Assembly (NCBI GenBank): GCA_963642995.1
Contig: CAVIIZ010000001.1
Span: 86,548 to 150,547, forward strand
Length of the DNA: 64,000 nt
From: CAVAWX01 sp963642995
GTDB taxonomy: Bacteria; Actinomycetota; Coriobacteriia; Coriobacteriales; QAMH01
Direction: 5' to 3'
Shown: piece after piece, positions 61,789-64,000 of the stretch
Numbering within the stretch: the stretch's first letter is position 1
Layout of the letters: the number at the start of each line of letters is the position of its first letter
The notes under the pieces: generated by a model
The model's input: the letters and a program-made list of their open reading frames with translations, nothing else
What the model was told of the DNA's origin: nothing
The model's database searches: none
Translations under genes and position numbers: made by a program

Positions 61789-62625
61789 CTAGGCCGCCTT
61801 TCCTCTGCCCGCGCCGTCCGCCGCGCCCGAATCCTTGCCCGAGGCGCTTTGCACGCCCCTGCCGTCGGCGTCGAAGGAGAACTCGTCGGTGAGCGCCGCC
61901 ATGGCAGACGCCTGGTCGGAAAAGCCGTCCACCTGGATGGCCTGACCCCAGATGCGGATGGAGAAGTTGCCCATCAGCTGCACGTCGGCGGTGGTGTAGT
62001 CGCTGGGGATGCAGATGCGGTCGAACAGCGCGGCGGAATCGCCCGCCTTCAAGATGCCGTCGTGCTCGAAGACGTAGGCGCCTGCCGTGGTGTTGAACGC
62101 GGGCTCGGCCTGCACGTAGGCGGCCGAGTTGAACACGGGGGTGACGCCTTTCGCCGCCGCGATGTCGGCGGAGCCGTAGGCGGTGCCCGGCTCGAGCGAG
62201 CCTTCCGGGTCCGACCAGATGGCGCCCAAGATCTTCTCCAGGCGCTCCGCGTCGGCCTCGGGGGTGAGCACCTTTCCCATGGTGCCCGGCTGCGCCGAGT
62301 CGTCGTCGACGATCTGCACGAAGACGCGCGCGTAGGCGTCGCCCTTGTTGTTTTGCAAGACGGGGTCTTTGACGATGGTGGAGCCGGCCGTCAGGCCCTT
62401 GGCGCTGTCCTCGTCGAAGAGCGCCTCGGTGAGCGAGACGTTCACGTCGCCGGACTCCTCGAAGACGAGCACGTGGCGGTCGGAGTCCACCGCGGAGTAG
62501 AGCGCAAGCGTCGAGGGCATGGCCCCGATGGAAAGGAAGAGGGCGAGCGCGCACACCGCGCACAGAAGCGCCGTGTGGCGCGTGCGCCTCATGCGCGTGA
62601 CCTCTATGTTCAAGTTGCGTGCCAT
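61789..62625 (-). CDS. Exported surface protein, camelysin/TasA-like (SipW substrate type)
   Basis: 278 residues. The signal TALLCAVCALALFLSIGAMPSTLALYS ends in the ALYS-like site seen in SipW substrates (long run split here: hydrophobic core at ~20-40). Then VNVSLTEALFDEDSAKGLTAGSTIVKDPVLQNNKGDAYARVFVQI, i.e. the KDPxVxNxG...YVRVxV pattern of this superfamily. The C-terminal ~25 residues are Gly/Ser/Lys-rich. ATG 62625 follows GAGGAAGCGGAG; a longer frame to 62850 has no signal character. Neighbours on both sides are of the same type; SipW itself is not in the window. Confidence 0.7.
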   Translation of the reverse strand: MARNLNIEVTRMRRTRHTALLCAVCALALFLSIGAMPSTLALYSAVDSDRHVLVFEESGDVNVSLTEALFDEDSAKGLTAGSTIVKDPVLQNNKGDAYARVFVQIVDDDSAQPGTMGKVLTPEADAERLEKILGAIWSDPEGSLEPGTAYGSADIAAAKGVTPVFNSAAYVQAEPAFNTTAGAYVFEHDGILKAGDSAALFDRICIPSDYTTADVQLMGNFSIRIWGQAIQVDGFSDQASAMAALTDEFSFDADGRGVQSASGKDSGAADGAGRGKAA

Positions 62626-63042
62626 ATGCTCCGCTTCCTCGCCTTCTTCTTGCCGCGGCAAGGCCTCCTCGGCAGCCGCGCCCCCTGCATGCGCCGCTTT
62701 TCCGAAAGCCCCCGCCCGCGACCTCTTTTCAAAACCCGCCGCCCCGCGTCTCGCGCGAGACGGTTTGAAAACCGTTTGCCCTGCATGCCCTGCAAGCCAA
62801 AGCAGATGGGGAAACTCCCGAAAACACGACCTCGGAGGATGTGCCCCCATCTGCCTGCTTTGAAAAGGCGCCGGCCGAAGGGGCGCGGGCGAAAAGAGCG
62901 TCCCTTTTCGCCCGATGCCCCTCTCCCGCGCGGGGGAAGAGGGAAACGCGCCCCTCTCCCCCGCGCGAGCCTGCGCCTTGCCCGGGAGCGGACGGGAGGA
63001 AAACGCCTCCCGACCGCGCCCCGTGCGCGAAAAACCGAAGAG
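62626..63042. other. Intergenic region rich in inverted repeats
   Basis: 417 bases without a gene. Structures seen: the palindrome GTCTCGCGCGAGAC (62748-62761) beside ACGGTTT-GA-AAACCGT (62760-62775); a long hairpin GCAGATGGGG/CCCCATCTGC (62802-62811, 62845-62854) with a 33-base loop; a ten-base perfect stem GGGCGAAAAG/CTTTTCGCCC (62887-62913); and CGGGAGG/CCTCCCG (62993-63012) just after the stop of the right-edge gene. The last may be its terminator, without a T-run. The others may control expression of the downstream surface-protein genes relative to the abundant first one. Confidence 0.65.
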
Positions 63043-64000
63043 CTAGTCGATCTTGGTCATCGACCAGGTCGGGACGAACTGGTCGGCGCGCTTGCCGGTG
63101 CCCTTGTAGGTGGAGGCACTGGTGGCAGTGGCGGCATCCGACTCGACCGCGGTGTCGTTGTAGGTCGTGTTGACCGTGCTGACCTTCAAGAGCTCGAGCC
63201 ACTGCAGACCGTCGGTCTTGGAGACGTAGCTCGCGGCGGTGTTGGTCGAGGTGGCCGTGGACTGGATGCCCGCGCCCTTCACGACGATGCGCCAGCCGGT
63301 GTTCGTGTTGAAGGTGGTCTCGTTGGGGAAGGCGCTCTTGGACTTGATGACCGTCTTGTTGAACTGGTCGATCTGGGCCTGGGTGGCCGCGTCCAGGAAG
63401 CGGACCTTCTCGAACAGCGCGGCGGTCTTGGCGGCCGCGTCGATGCCGCTTATGGTGTCGACAGTGGTGTCGCCCGTGATGGCAGTGGCCTGCGCGGCAA
63501 GGGCGGTGTCGTAGTAGAAGAACATGCAGCCCTTGGTGTCTGTGTTGCCGTCCGCGCCGACGAAGACCGAGAGCGGCGTGCCCGTGCCGTCACCGGCAGC
63601 AACCGCCGCCGTCGCCGTCGCGCCATAGGCGTTGTCCGTGATCTGCGTCCAGCCGTTGTTCAGCGTCAGGCCGGGGGTCGTGGTGCTCGCGTCTTTGGAC
63701 AGCCCGTAGATGGCCAGGGTGTCGGCCACCTGCTGGGCGGTCATGGCCACGTAGCCGTTGGCGTCGCTGTCCCAAACCTGGAACTGCAGCGTCATGCCGG
63801 CGAACATCTTCGCGCCGCCGTTGGAGGTGTTCACGATGGTCGGGTCCTTTGCCACCTCGGAGCCGGGCAGCATGTTGTGGGCGTCCGCCGGGATGAAGTA
63901 CTTGCCGGAGGCGTCCTTGGTCTGCTTGGCGGTGTCCGTCTCCGCGGAAGCGGTCTGCACGGCCGCGTCCCAGTTGGGCTCGAGGAGGTCGGCCGTCAAG
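63043..64000 (-). CDS. Exported surface protein, SipW-substrate-like, 5' end beyond the window
   Basis: About 319 residues are visible; the start lies past the right edge. LTADLLEPNWDAAV followed by MLPGSEVAKDPTIVNTSNGGAKMFAGMTLQF is the conserved opening of camelysin/TasA-type proteins (leading strand, then KDPxVxNxG). GWRIVVKGAGIQST and LQWLELLKVST also recur in the family. Rich in Thr/Ala/Asn/Asp with very few Cys, as for a secreted fibre or pilin-like subunit. The chain ends WSMTKID. It is the first of three related genes on this strand. Confidence 0.7.
   Translation of the reverse strand, partial: LTADLLEPNWDAAVQTASAETDTAKQTKDASGKYFIPADAHNMLPGSEVAKDPTIVNTSNGGAKMFAGMTLQFQVWDSDANGYVAMTAQQVADTLAIYGLSKDASTTTPGLTLNNGWTQITDNAYGATATAAVAAGDGTGTPLSVFVGADGNTDTKGCMFFYYDTALAAQATAITGDTTVDTISGIDAAAKTAALFEKVRFLDAATQAQIDQFNKTVIKSKSAFPNETTFNTNTGWRIVVKGAGIQSTATSTNTAASYVSKTDGLQWLELLKVSTVNTTYNDTAVESDAATATSASTYKGTGKRADQFVPTWSMTKID

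Noticed and set aside
62700..62790. c-di-GMP-I (GEMM) riboswitch
   Set aside because: The reverse strand has GGGCAAACGG, but the expected tetraloop-receptor and GACGCAAAGC parts are missing.

Overview
The window is GC-rich, gene-dense bacterial DNA. The gene content fits a monoderm, probably anaerobic Actinomycetota of the Coriobacteriia/Eggerthellaceae type. Reasons: a classical dcw cluster with a meso-DAP-type MurE (DNPR motif) and no ftsA or murB; no outer-membrane genes; pyruvate phosphate dikinase; cell-wall-binding-2 repeats; a DHA2 transporter fused to CBS domains; SipW-substrate-like surface proteins. The taxonomic call is inference from gene content only.

Layout. 1-15.7 kb: dcw cluster on the minus strand, transcribed mraZ-rsmH-ftsL-ftsI-murE-murF-mraY-murD-ftsW-murG-murC-ftsQ-ftsZ (ftsZ cut by the left edge). 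A canonical promoter with TGGGN (MraZ-type) boxes lies upstream of mraZ. 15.9-25 kb: queA-tgt (queuosine), exonuclease III, lgt divergent from a geranylgeranyl-reductase-like flavoprotein, a CDF transporter, a DegV protein and a PiT phosphate permease. 25-37 kb: an AAA ATPase with a nuclease-like C-terminus and three phased repeats at its promoter; a 1,521-residue secreted BspA-type leucine-rich protein with three cell-wall-binding-2 repeats; then a translationally coupled trio of a 1,564-residue membrane-anchored leucine-rich protein, an ExbB/TolQ/MotA-type proton channel and a small DUF2149-like protein carrying an ExbD-type DVMLV motif. 37-46 kb: ppdK, a CPA1 antiporter, an FN3/propeller-like protein, and a PaaK-type ligase with an orphan LysR-type effector domain. 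46-54.6 kb: MFS-CBS fusion, two zinc-ribbon small membrane proteins, then nth, a family-2 glycosyltransferase, tadA, a flippase and a hypothetical protein on one strand. 54.6-60 kb: copper P-type ATPase with a C-terminal CopZ-like domain that has its own ribosome binding site, then metN-metI-metQ. 60-61 kb: two tandem units, each with a 35-39 residue peptide gene and a minus-strand promoter-terminator pair. 61-64 kb: three surface proteins resembling SipW substrates, the last cut by the right edge.

Two parts stand out. First, 60.1-60.9 kb looks like a duplicated, undescribed type I toxin-antitoxin-like locus: small hydrophobic peptides with charged tails, a Shine-Dalgarno buried in a hairpin, 5'-3' self-complementarity of the message, and convergent antisense promoters with ideal -35/-10 spacing. 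Second, the leucine-rich protein/ExbB-like/ExbD-like operon at 31.3-37 kb suggests a proton-motive-force-driven machine acting on a giant surface protein in a cell with one membrane. Several genes (tadA, lgt, the flavoprotein, the 53.7-54.6 kb gene) show -10 boxes placed for leaderless transcripts.
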